A stretch of DNA of 64,000 nt from Acanthopleura granulata (lineage: Eukaryota > Mollusca > Polyplacophora > Chitonida > Chitonidae), in NCBI GenBank assembly GCA_016165875.1, contig JABBOT010000006.1, positions 1,017,438 through 1,081,437 on the forward strand, read 5' to 3'. The position numbers and the translations under genes are program-made. The notes beneath the pieces were generated by a model, which was not told the DNA's origin, did not search any database, and worked only from the letters and a program-made list of their open reading frames with translations. Shown here one piece after another: positions 11,372-22,787 of this stretch; positions within the stretch are counted from its first letter, which is position 1; each line of letters starts with the position of its first letter.

Positions 11372-13047
11372 GTTAAAAGACGACACGATCCGAATTGAAA
11401 TGCCATGCAGTAAACCAGGTTTAAGAAAGGTATGATAACTGCTTTTGTAGGACTTTGGGAAGCGGGGCACAAATCCCAGGGGAGGTAACTGGGGATTTAC
11501 CATGCTGACTCACAAGCGGCCACTATATGGTTAAGGCCTCATGATCCTAGGGAATGTTTATCAGAGCAGTCAAGACATCTGACCTCATCACCATGGCAAC
11601 ATAAGCCATGAACATGTCATAGAACATGGTATATTCGGGTTTAGTCACGCAGAACTTGATTGAGATACAGGACTAAAATTGGAAAGGTGCGTAAATGTAT
11701 TTGAACTCTGCATGTTTACATTGAAGTAAGTTTATTTATATTTATGCAGATTGTTGTCTATTTAATGCATATTTGTCTCAAGTTGATGTTGTCTTTTGAG
11801 ACAGCTCACATGGACACAGATATAAGTCAAGTTGTGATCAAACAGTCTCAGTCCATGGTTTAACAATCCCAAGCACAATTGTTCAAATCAATTAAAGACA
11901 AAATTCAGCGCTTTCAATTCTTCACAAAAATTGTTATTTACAGATGTGACATGTTATTGTATAAGACTGGAAGTTTTCTGAGCGAGTGAAAATAAGTCAT
12001 TAAATATTGTATACTGTATGGAATGCTGTATGGAAAATGTACATCACTTACCTCTCTTTCGATTTTAAAAAATTGTAAGATCTTCAGTGGAGTTCTTCAT
12101 TTGTGTTTTGCTAAGAAAACAGGTTTTGTAATGTTGTTGTATGAAGCAGGGCCACTTTGAGATCTCAGCATTCCAAAATCCAACGGGTAAAGCCATTGTG
12201 TTTTTAGCAAATTGTAGACTGTACAGATTTATTTCTGACCATAGGTAACCTACAAATTACATACATGTATATGTGTACAAAATATAAGAGTAGAACAATG
12301 GTACACAATCGTCTCTATATTATTTACTCTTACAGCATTCAGTTTTGAATCAAAACCTTTGCAGTTGAGCAGTAACCTAATTGAACGTGATGAGAAATGA
12401 AAATGTTAAATAGAAATCCCAATAGAAAAGTGTTGAATAGTAAAGATGTTAGTATGACTGAGCAGTTTTGTTTGTGGCATATCTTTCAGTGTATGAACAA
12501 CAGTTGATTTGTGCATGCAAACATGTAGAGTTGAACCTGAAAATGTACAATTATGTGAGAAAGAAAGTCATGTCAAAAACTGTGAAAACTGTGTAAATTT
12601 AGAACTATAGACATGGTTGTATTTATTTTAACTTTTTACCTATATTCAGCAGTCCCTAAAATCATGCAAAGTCTCTTCCAAAATTGCCTTCAGTTAATGA
12701 TGCATACATGCAACACCTGAAGTTCTGCACCGTCATGTGTTGGACGTCCATATTATTGCAAGGAAAATGCAGTTAGAACACTTTTTCTAATTGATAACAT
12801 TAAACTCCATAAGCTCCGTTTTCGGGGCAAAGACTTCATTACCTCGGATGACGTCATCATTATTTTAGAGAGCATTGGCCTGCAACATGCAGGCCATGGC
12901 CAGGTAACTTTGGCAACAGTATAACACAATCATTCCAGACTGGGAGTTTTGTTTTTCCCTGCCTTCATTTGTATGTTTTGGACGTGCACTAGCAGGTTTT
13001 ATGAACTACCCGAAATGACCTAAAATTTTGTCCTTGACTAATTCCCA

Positions 13048-13220
13048 CATTTTTCCTGATTTTGAGAGTTTTATTGATTTTAGAAGGATGTTTCATGGTT
13101 TGTTTGGAAGCTAAGATAATACTGTACTGGAAAACCTTAAGTTTTAACACTCAGAGTAATTTTTTATGACATTAAGTGGACTTTTTTGGTGAAATTTTAG
13201 ATCATTTAGGGACAATTTTT
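13048..13220 (+). repeat. Dispersed repeat family E, copy 3
   Basis: TTCCTGATTTTGAGAGTTTT, GGTTTGTTTGGAAGCTA, TATGACATTAAGTGGAC and ATTTTAGATCATTTAGGG follow the order of copy 1. Confidence 0.55.
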
Positions 13221-14119
13221 GTTTACCCTCAGTAAGTGATACTGAAGTTTTCTAAATGTCCATGTAACACTGTGTATTTTTCTGTTGGGACAATGTTGAT
13301 GTTACAAGTATTAGTCTGCAAGGTTGTACACTAATATCATAATAACAAATGTCTCAGTTTTATACACAAATTTGTAGTGTGTGAGGTTTTTCAGTGTTTG
13401 TTCAGTTGTTGTTGTGAATTGAAACTCGACACATGTCTTCACTATGATAACTTATTGATCAAGTTTGAATGAACGATTATGGCACTGCACCGCTTGGGAC
13501 AGTATCTCAGCCAGTTATCGTGGTGAAGATCAAGTTTGAGTATTGTGGTGTGTTCAGTATTGTAAGCCAGATTTGAAGTACATTCAATGGGCACGTTCCA
13601 CCTCTAACAACCAGACGGGTATGAGATATGTATAACGTTGCAGTGCATTGAATGACTCTGTTACATTATTGTCATTGCTGTTATATTTCTGTTGTCCTGC
13701 TGTGATATGTATATGCTGTCATGATTAATGGGTGTGTCTAAAACACAGTGCACCCAAACTTTGGCCGGACATTTGTCTGATAATTGAATGTGAAGAATGT
13801 GAGTGAGTGTACAAGTAAAGAATAAATATATACATCTGGCCTTCTGAACATGGGGAATTTATGACTAGATCAACACATTTGCACTTTTTGATAACCTCCA
13901 AAGGAGCAAAAATGTGCCTGTAGATCTTGCCTACATTGTAATTTAGGCCAAACACTAGAAAAGTTGTGTGTGAAAATTAAGGGACATGTACTCTGAATGA
14001 CCTACGACACAGGCCTGGGCCATTAAGGGTGATATATATGTCTGTCTCTCCGCTTATTCTGGCATATTGTATTGGATATAGTAGTATTGCATAAATCTAG
14101 TTTTATAATTGCATAAGTT

Positions 14120-14650
14120 ATCATGTACGTTTATTATACCAATTACGCAGCTTTGTCTTTGTGTGTCTTATGTCACAGTATGTGTAGTATGGTGTGCACC
14201 AATCATGTTATAGGTCATAGGTCAGATGTGAGCCTCATGGCCCTAAGCTGTTCTGTAGTTAAAACATACGGTGTTATGCCGATTTGTCTGTATGTGTCTG
14301 TGCTACAGTCTACAGGTTCTGTGTGTCAGTCGTCTTTTACATAAAACCTGGGCCTCATGACCCTATATTGTGTCGTGCATGGAGTTAAAACATACACATG
14401 TAGGGTAGTATTTAGGTTTGTCTGTTTGTGGTACAGTGTGCATTGCACACAGTCATTTTATAGCTGAGATCTGAGCCCTATGTTCTGCCCTATTTGAAAA
14501 CAGTTAGCCAAATATCCAAGATTTGTGTAAAGGCGTTATACCATGTTATGGATCAGATCTTAGCCTGAAAACCATATATTTTGCAATGGTTAAGACATAA
14601 GGCCAGCTACTATGTGTCTATGTCACAGTGTGCATTATATACAGTGTGTG
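14120..14650. repeat. Diverged tandem satellite, about 135-bp unit
   Basis: Three to four old units. Each contains a TGAGCCTCATGGCCCTA-like block, an AGTTAAAACATAC block and a TTTGTCTGT...ACAGTGTGCA block. Units run at about 14165, 14300, 14440 and 14550; the last two are most eroded. Confidence 0.65.
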
Positions 14651-14659
14651 TGTGTTTTT

Positions 14660-14735
14660 GTGTGAGTGAGTGAGTGAGTGAGTAAGTGAGTGAGTGAGTG
14701 AGTGAGGAAGTGAGGGAGGGAGCGAGCGAGCGAAT
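14660..14735. repeat. (GTGA)n microsatellite
   Basis: About fifteen GTGA/GAGT units, drifting to GGGA and GCGA at the right end. Confidence 0.9.
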
Positions 14736-14853
14736 GAGCCATGCTATAGGCCACAAAATTGTGAGTTCTGGCCGCCGTTGTATATGTAAATGAAATATTC
14801 TTGAGTGTTTTATAAAAAACTGATCAGGTAAAGAAGTAAATAAAATTCTGTAT
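14735..14853 (+). mobile_element. V-SINE tail, degraded
   Basis: GTGAGTTCTGGCCGCCGTTG followed by AATGAAATATTCTTGAGTG and an AAATAAAA end. The central domain is deleted. Confidence 0.6.
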
Positions 14854-15717
14854 CATATATATATCAGTCCTCAGAAAGCTCAAGTTATTGCACTCAAATT
14901 TTACCTGTAAAGATGCACCTCCAGAAGCAGTAAAAGGCCTTAAAATGATATTTTCTATGCCAACGTGTCGATCTTTGTGATAAGAAACTTAAAAGACAAA
15001 TGTTATTTAGCCCTATGAGGTCAGTGAATAAGTCAGAATCAAACAAAATGTGTCAATTGAAAAGTTCAGCATAAGGCAAAATGCGGCCATGTTCACGTGA
15101 TGCAATTTGGAATACCAACTTCAGGGGCATACAGCCATATAACATCTTGAAGCCTAGGCGCTACTAGCCACATGAAATAAGAGGACATTTTCGTGCAAGG
15201 AATTGATGGTACAAATTGAATTCTGTGAAAACATCCATGGTATGGAATATATATCACAAGTTATCAATCTATGTACCAGTATCACATTAAGTACTATATA
15301 ACCTCATTAATAAATAGGGACGTTAAAGCATGTGCACAGAACCACAAATGGTTTGCTTTTTCTTTTTTCTTTTTTTTTTTTTAAACTTATTGAATGTATT
15401 TATAGGAAATGGGAAAAATGCCGTTGTGCTGTGTTGTGGTATATATTCAATGAAACCAGTATTTATTATCTTTTTGGAGTGCGTCATTTGATTGGTTACT
15501 GTGTGATACATGTAAGTGTTATATGTGCAAATGTTAATACTTGTTACAAAACACGCTGGCTTATTTGTAGTGATTACCCTGTATAATATAAAAGTAAAAT
15601 ACTATGTAAATAAAGCAACAGCTGATCATGGTGGTGTTGGGTGTTGCTGGGTTTTATATCGGTCAGCTAAGATGTGGAGCTCGTGCATGGATGAAGACAT
15701 CTCTTGGTCTTGTGAGT

Positions 15718-15800
15718 GGGTCGTGGCCGAGTGGTGAAGAGGCTCGCCTTTCAAACGCTAGGATACACCAGGTGCCGGTACATTCCCGGCCTTGGACAGG
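15718..15800 (+). mobile_element. tRNA-Ser/Leu-like head of a different SINE, or tRNA pseudogene
   Basis: GTCGTGGCCGAGTGGTGAAG is an A-box in the style of class II tRNAs and GGTACATTCCC is a weak B-box 42 bp on. The stem pairing is incomplete and no clean anticodon loop or acceptor stem closes, so a functional tRNA is unlikely. Confidence 0.5.
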
Positions 15801-15924
15801 TCGCCCAATATCACTGCTTCTGGGATTTTGGTGACCATAAGTGGTTTAACACGCTGGTATGAGCGCGGCCTAATATGCACTGAAGACCGATCACATGTCT
15901 TACACTAGTCCGACATGATCAGCG

Positions 15925-16112
15925 TCATTTATTTATTTGATTGGTGTTTTACGCCGCACTCAAGAATATTTCACCTATACAACGGTGTTCAGCCTTATGG
16001 TGAGAGGAAACCGGGCAGAGTCCGGTCGAAACCCACGGCCATCCGCAGGTTGCTGGCAGACCTTCCCCGGTACGGCAGGAGAGGAAGCCAGCATGATGGC
16101 CACGGAGTCCAT
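15925..16112 (-). mobile_element. V-SINE, reverse orientation
   Basis: Begins with ATTTATTTATTTGATTGGTG, then GCACTCAAGAATATTTCACC, GAGGAAACCGGGCAGAG and CCATCCGCAGGTTGCTGGC. The tRNA head is missing. Confidence 0.85.
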
Positions 16113-17715
16113 CTCTTTCACTTAACCAAATGCTGTATGTTGCTGCTGGATTGTGAACTAACAGGAGAGTAAGATGACTGAATATCAACCTTCCACCTTG
16201 GATGTACACGTAATGTATAAATGTATATAAAAAAATACATTCAATTTTAACTTGAATTTTCAACAAAATCTGAAGTAGACTTACATCAAGTAGAAGTAGA
16301 AGTTGTCTTACATCAATATATTTTGCCAAAATATCACATAGTGTAATAGCAGGTAGTGTCCTCTATGAAGGGAATAACTGCTACAAACCCGTGAAAGATT
16401 CGATCGGTGGCTGGAATTTTGGACAACAGAGAGCTACCAAAACACATTGCCAAAAACTCACCGTTAAAGTCGGAGCAGATTTAGGACGTATTGTTTGGTG
16501 TGCTGCCATCGCCAAATCAGATTTATACTTCCCCTTAAAGATATAAAGATCGTTGTCCATTGTTCATTATTCGTGCATACATATTATTTATGAAATTTTA
16601 AACTTTTGAGTGGCGTTAAGAAGTTGGTCGGTGATCAAACACAAAACAAATTGCTTATTGAATACATCAACCTATCGCAGCTATCATTTTTACAATAGTC
16701 CAACAATAGTCCAATCGCAATATTCAACATTCCGAAGGGAATCGGACGTTTAAATCATTATTATTCTCTCTTTTCAATGTACATAACGCTACTCATACAC
16801 GGATGCGAATTCATCTCGATTACGGACGGTTGACTGCTGCCCCTTGCTTTCTCACTGCACAAACAAGAACTGATTCGTTACATTTCCCCAGTCTCCTTTA
16901 AAATCTACACCGTAACGTCATCACCAGAAAAGAAAAAACTATAAATTTTTTTTAATGTTTAGAATATGAGTTACATGTTCATCTATTTTGATAAAATAAA
17001 AAACATCTTTGCCGTAGAGGGCCAAGTGAATCCACCATCCAGTCTTGTCGTATATGTGCGTTTTACTTCACGTGAATTCCGATGAAGTCAAGTGTCATAT
17101 TGGTTCCGTATCAAAACATTCTCTATTTATAGCCGAACAATATCTTACTTTTCAATCTTAGGCACCTCGGGGTGTGTTTCAGTGTACGCAATATAGATGA
17201 ACCTTTGTGTGTAGGAGGCGTGTCTTAAGAGATGTTTGTTGATCACCCAATCTAAGTACACACTGCTCTGGCCGCTAACTTTTTTTTTCGTATTTGTGTA
17301 TATCTTTAATTATATCTTTTTTGTGTTAAGCAATTGTCATTTTCACGAATAGTTCTTCCAGCTATTTACATGTTCAGCCACGTGTTAAGTCAAAACAAGT
17401 ATTAATCACTCTTTGTCAGTCGACAGTGAACTGCATTAAAACAGCAATTCCCACAAGCATCAAAACAATATATGTAAATACAACAGATATGCAAGATTAT
17501 AAGAATAAAGTATAAACTGACTCATATGTCTAACGTTTCACGGCCTTTCACATTTATTTGGTTTATGGTGAACGCCATTTTCACGAAGTATTCATGTACT
17601 AGTCAGTTATTCAGTTTTATGGCTAGCGGAGAACTGGGTGCCCAGTTTAAAAAAGCCGACCCCTGGCAAATTTCCGATTTAATTATGTATTTATTTATTT
17701 GTGTATTTATTTATT

Positions 17716-17916
17716 TGGAGCCTAGCCCAGTGTAATGACCTAGGTTCCTCTCACCAATGCGGTCGCTATGTGTTCTAGTCTAGCTAATGCTGGCTTCCTC
17801 TCCGGCTGTACGTCGGAAGGTCCGCCAGCAACTTGCGGATAGTCGTGGGTTTCCCACCACAATGCTGAGCGATGTTGTAAAAAGTGAAATATTCTTCAGT
17901 ACGGTATTCAACGCCG
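17716..17916 (+). mobile_element. V-SINE copy
   Basis: TCTCACCAATGCGGTCGCT, CTTCCTCTCCGGCTGTACG, GTCCGCCAGCAACTTGCGG and a degraded tail GTGAAATATTCTTCAGTACG. The poly-CCGGG part of the V-domain is deleted. Confidence 0.8.
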
Positions 17917-18922
17917 ATATGCAGGTATGCACAGAACACAACTTATCGTATCTTTAATTCCAGTGAAAAATTCTCCACGACAGCGTTCAACACGAATCAA
18001 ATGAATGAATAAATAAATAGAAGGCATATTTATCAGATGTCATGCACTGACATGTCATTCATCAGGGAGATTTGATAATTTATTCCTAAAGGTGATTTAA
18101 AAATAAAGCAAAACATGACATAAACACCTGAGTATCCCGTGGTCATAAATCTTTTTTCTTACTAACTGTGACGTAGAGATCTACGTTTTGCCATAAGTTA
18201 CATATACCGTTTCTTGAGTACTGTGCCTATATTCTGTGCAGCAAACTGTGATATGTTTAAGTACAAAAGGATACAAAAAGTTTATGTATAAAAATATGGT
18301 TAATTGCCTTAATCGGCGAATGTGATCTTTTTATGTATCAACTCTTGTAAAGGATGGTTGACTATGTATGTCCAAGAAATAAAAGCAGATCTAATGTTTT
18401 CAGCTTATCACTGACACTCAAGAAAACACGTGATAAACTGTAGACTTCACAAGTAGTAGCATCCAACTTCCACTTTTATATTATTACACTTACACCATGC
18501 CAAGGAACACGAGACACGGGTCTTGGACGGGAATTTGTGCATTCTCGCGCTCTCACTGTTTGTAGCGCCCTTGTGACAATGGCGATCGACGATACATAGC
18601 CGTTTGCGCTGCCTAACGGCCGTTGGAGACCACCATCGACTTTCACCAACATCCTGTGCAAATCTGTACGTCATACGTGAGAAAGTTTGTCAGTAAATTG
18701 CCAAAGGTCGGTGATTTTCCAGGGACCTTCCGATTTCATACACCATAAAAATGATCCCCAAAGTATGAATATGTCGTTAAACAAACAGACAAATAAGTAA
18801 ATAAATAGATGCAATGTGTTCAACAGCTTTTTGCAATTTTCTATAAATGCCAGTAGTCGAGTGAAGTTGAGTTAACGACATGGGGACTTTATTGCTGTTA
18901 TTGGTCTTTTAACGGAAAACCA

Positions 18923-19070
18923 GCCGTACGTGGGAAGGTCTAACAGAAACCTGCGGATGGTCGTGGGTTTCAACCGGGCTCTGCCTGGTCTCCTTCCACC
19001 ATAATGCTGACCACCGTTGTATAAGTATACATGAGTAGGGCGTAAAACACCAATCAAATAAATAAATAAA
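18923..19070 (+). mobile_element. V-SINE, 5'-truncated
   Basis: GCCGTACGTGGGAAGGTC through CACCAATCAAATAAATAAAT, retaining the full V-domain. Confidence 0.85.
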
Positions 19071-19154
19071 TTTAACGGGAAAGCTTAAACCTGATTCCTA
19101 TGGGTAAACTGGTAACGTGATACTCGGATATTACAGAAAGGGCCTCTGTGGACT

Positions 19155-19350
19155 GCGCTAGGGCAGTGTAATAACCCAGGAGCCTCTCACCAATGCGATC
19201 TCTGCTACGCGGGAAGGTTCGCCAGCAACCTGCTGATCATCGTGGGTTTCCTCTGGGCTCTGCCCGGTTTCCTCCCACCATAATGCTGACCTCCTCCGTG
19301 TAAGAGAGATATTCTGGAGTATGGCGTGAAACACCAATCAATTAAATCAA
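19155..19350 (+). mobile_element. V-SINE copy with internal deletion
   Basis: Has CAGTGTAATAACCCAGGAGC and CTCTCACCAATGCGATC, then jumps to TACGCGGGAAGGTTCGCC; the B-box segment between them is deleted. Tail ends CACCAATCAATTAAATCAA. Confidence 0.85.
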
Positions 19351-20127
19351 ATGTTACCGGGGAGCAGTGGTCCGTCTGGCTTGTATCTAAGTAGCCATTA
19401 TGTGGGACAAAGTACTTCACTGCTGTGTTGTGCTTGGTTCGAATTCCAAACCTGCACGGTTTGTCTTTTGTCTTATTGCCTGTTGTCCTCCATGATCTAA
19501 CTACACCCACCTTCGAATTTTTCTCCATGCAATGCTTGTACTTGAAAGGCTTTCAATTTTTCTAACATTAGCTTGAGAACGATCACAGAATGCAGAAACG
19601 TTACTAAACGACAAAGATGTCCATGACAAATGTATCTCCACTGTTGGCGTAGTCTAAACATCTAAATGCCACTAGAACCTAACGCTTTTAAGTCAACACA
19701 TTAGTAACATACTGAGTTGATAAACCCAACTTCACCTTCGTGTAGTCATTAAAGTTTTTCTGCTTTAAATATTTTCCTGTGACAGACAAATTATTATATA
19801 CGCCAGCTTTTGTAATCTTGGCTTAATACACATTGGCACAAGGCTAACCACGTGTTGGCACACGGGTGTAAATATTTACATTGTTCAATATTTAGAAATG
19901 AACCAATTTAAGAACTGATATCACAGTCTGTGTCTTATCACACACATGTAACCTAATGTTCACACACCAAGAAAAAAGAAAAAGAAAAAACGAAAATAAA
20001 CGCTGTCATCGCATTTTGTTTACTAACATGATGTCATGGAAATCGCCCCCACTCAAATCTCTCCATGTGCCCATGAACCGTGCGCACTGCATATGTGAAA
20101 CGAAATTTATATAGATTATATTATTTT

Positions 20128-20345
20128 TATTTGATTTATTTATTCGTTTGATTAGTATTTTAAACCGTACTCAATATTTCACTTGTACGAAGGCGGTTAG
20201 CATTAAGGTGGGAGGTAACCGGGCACAGCCCGGGGGAAACCCACGACCATCCGCGGGTTGCTGGCAGACCTTCCTACGTATTTGTTCCCGGAGGGGAAGC
20301 CAGCATGATCTAGACAACTCACAGCGAACTCATTGGTGGGAGATT
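20128..20345 (-). mobile_element. V-SINE, reverse orientation
   Basis: GATTTATTTATTCGTTTGAT, GTGGGAGGTAACCGGGCAC, CCATCCGCGGGTTGCTGGC and GGAAGCCAGCATGATCTAG in order; the tRNA head is only partly retained. Confidence 0.85.
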
Positions 20346-20647
20346 TTTTTTTTGAAGAATGTAACGGGATTGCAAATGTGCTACTTTGCAGACACAAACA
20401 CGTGACCAACATTTATGCCGTTTATTCCCACAGAAAATCATTTAATATCAAGCGTAATAGGACAGTTGGATATTAGTTCTTGAACAGCTGTACAAACCCA
20501 CGTAAGTAATTAAAGTAAGTCATGAAAACACATGCACACTAAAAATAATGTCTAATGGAAAGAAATTATACAAGTTATTATGAGTTTGTCTATATGGCGA
20601 TTAGCTAGCTCCCGTGCAGGTAAAAAGCTAAATAATTCTTCATTGAC

Positions 20648-20768
20648 ATTTGAAAGTATTCCAGCAACCTGCAGATGGTCGTGGGTTTCCCCCGAGCTAT
20701 GCCAGCCTATGCGAAATATTCTTGAGTACCGCGTAAAGACACCAATCAAATAAACAAACAAAATAAAT
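20648..20768 (+). mobile_element. V-SINE, 5'-truncated, internally deleted
   Basis: CCAGCAACCTGCAGATGGTC to CACCAATCAAATAAACAAAC, with about 30 bp missing between the V-domain and the tail. Confidence 0.8.
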
Positions 20769-22514
20769 CTAAATCTGTGAGACTGTGACAAATTAACAAG
20801 AACCAGATTTATTATATCGACTTCATGAAATAATCAACAGGCAGAAATCTCTGGTGTGAATAAGTTTTCTCCATTCTTCATCCAAACTTACATTAAACCG
20901 GATTGGCTTTATGTAATCACTCAGCCATGGCAAACTACCCAGAGTCAAAAAAGAAAGAAAAAGATAAAAAAGAACACAAACGGATTCACGTATTATTTAC
21001 GAAGGCTGGCGCCTTGCCTCACTGAAGCAATAGATTTGAAAAGTTAGTTGTCGCACATACACATACATGTGAGATGGTTAATTTCTTATATTGCTTAAAA
21101 ACTTAAAAGTAAGAAAAATATAAAAACTTAGAAAAATTATGCTGACTGTTAGTAAATGGTGCCATCCTTAGAGTTGAACGGAAAGTGGAAAAAATCTTTT
21201 CAGATGCCCCAAAGCTTTAAGCACCAAATTCAAGAAGTTCGAAGCCTATTTTTTTCATGTAAATCAGTTCACGCATATCCGTTATTGTATAGGAGAAATG
21301 GTATAAAATGATCGATTGTAGAAGGATTAGTTGCCCAGTTCATTTTCAGTCGTTGAAGTCGTATGTTGTAACGGAGTGCTGTGTGGTGGAATATTGCAGG
21401 CCTTCCTTGGCATCTGTTGATTGACGTCACTGTTCCTTCAGAAGGTAAGCAAACGTCTCGTATAGTTGACGAAGTTTTGTTCAAAATACCAACTGCAGTG
21501 AAAATTGCCAAGTGTTCACTTTCTTGTAGCGGTCTCTGTTTTACACCATGTTGTGTCAGCGTGAAAAGCGATATGATCGTGCAAAGCACGACATGAACTG
21601 CCTACGGAAAAAAATTTCGCTGACCAGGTACTGTTAGCCTCCCCACTATATATAGTATAATAAATATCTAACAAGTATAATAGCTCGTCAATTTATAGAA
21701 AGATGTATCATACAAAACACAAACAGCATATATGTTGTAGAATATTTCAGTGCGCATGCTTGCATGTTTCGTTATTTACGGCATAATGCAAAACTGAATG
21801 CTTTCACATCGAGTACCATTCATTAAACTAACCGCCATGGCATAAGTGAAAACTTCTGGGGTAATAAATACATAGGAAACTGTTAAACCGTGGAAATGAG
21901 ATTATAGATATGCGAATGTTTCTAGCTCGGCAAAAGGCTTGTACACAAATAGGCATGTAGAGTTAAGGTACATTTCGTCACACGTAAATAACTTGATAAT
22001 TTAAAAGTTTACATCCTTTGGTTTACTTATCTAAAGTAATCGCATATGTGTTTAGAAGCTTCGCGTAACAAATCGAATGCTTGTTTCGCTCTAAGAACTA
22101 GTCCCGTGAAATAGTACTTCGTTTTCGGAATGGGCGTAGACTACATTATGTTACTAAACATAATATATTTTGAACAACGAATTACTATGTTAGAATTCTG
22201 TTGGAATACAACATGAAATCTCTGGCCTGAAGATCAAAACTGGTATTTGCGTCACTGTAAATACACGTTTTGAAAAACTGGCCCTAGACTTCGCTGGTCT
22301 GAATCCTTCACGCTCTGAGAGTCAGTACACTTTGTGACGTTCTCTACAGCTAGATGATATTTGAACGTTTATAATAATAACCTCTTTCTTTAAGCAGAGC
22401 TGTTCCACTTTAGGCTGATGTTTAACACAATATTATTTTATGATAATGAACAGTTTCATCTTACTAAAAGCAGAATTCACTTACGTGAACATTTAGAAGA
22501 AAATCCTAGCATGT

Positions 22515-22630
22515 AAATTAACATGAGGCCGGATTTCACCGGTTAAGTGTGACCATTTGCCAACTATCACACTGTCATCGCGGCTCTGGTTTTACTCTCT
22601 GTGTTGTAGTCTGTTATATTCGTGTTTGCG
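22515..22630 (+). repeat. Dispersed repeat family D copy at the LPMO 5' flank
   Basis: GAGGCCGGATTTCACCGG, GTGTGACCATTTGCCAACTA, TCACACTGTCATCGCGGCTC and TCTCTGTGTTGTAGTC. At least eight further copies lie at 31.7-55.6 kb. Confidence 0.75.
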
Positions 22631-22787
22631 GGCATATCTCATCCGTAATGTTTGCCTTCATCGTCTCCTCACATCTATTAATTTATCATCATACCCAGAG
22701 GCTCTCAACATACTGCGGACTGATTTTGTTGTGCAAACGTCATTCAAGCAAGAATTCAACTATTTGTTTTGTTTCTAGCAGACCACC

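Larger units (their letters stand above)
10600..22780. other. 12-kb interval without a convincing gene
   Basis: No segment shows exon-like protein similarity with splice sites. The stretch is AT-rich and carries the repeats listed separately. A GC-richer patch at about 18480-18680 has short open frames on both strands but none resembles a known protein. Confidence 0.5.

Noticed and set aside
15949..16329. 126-codon minus-strand open frame
   Set aside because: About half of it is V-SINE sequence; no protein signature.
16341..16560. Coding-looking plus-strand stretch after a SINE
   Set aside because: Stops in all frames within 60 codons and no recognisable similarity.
21269..21596. Overlapping open frames on both strands, one with clustered cysteines (CSLSCSGLCFTPCC)
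   Set aside because: No signal peptide, no convincing splice sites and no family resemblance.
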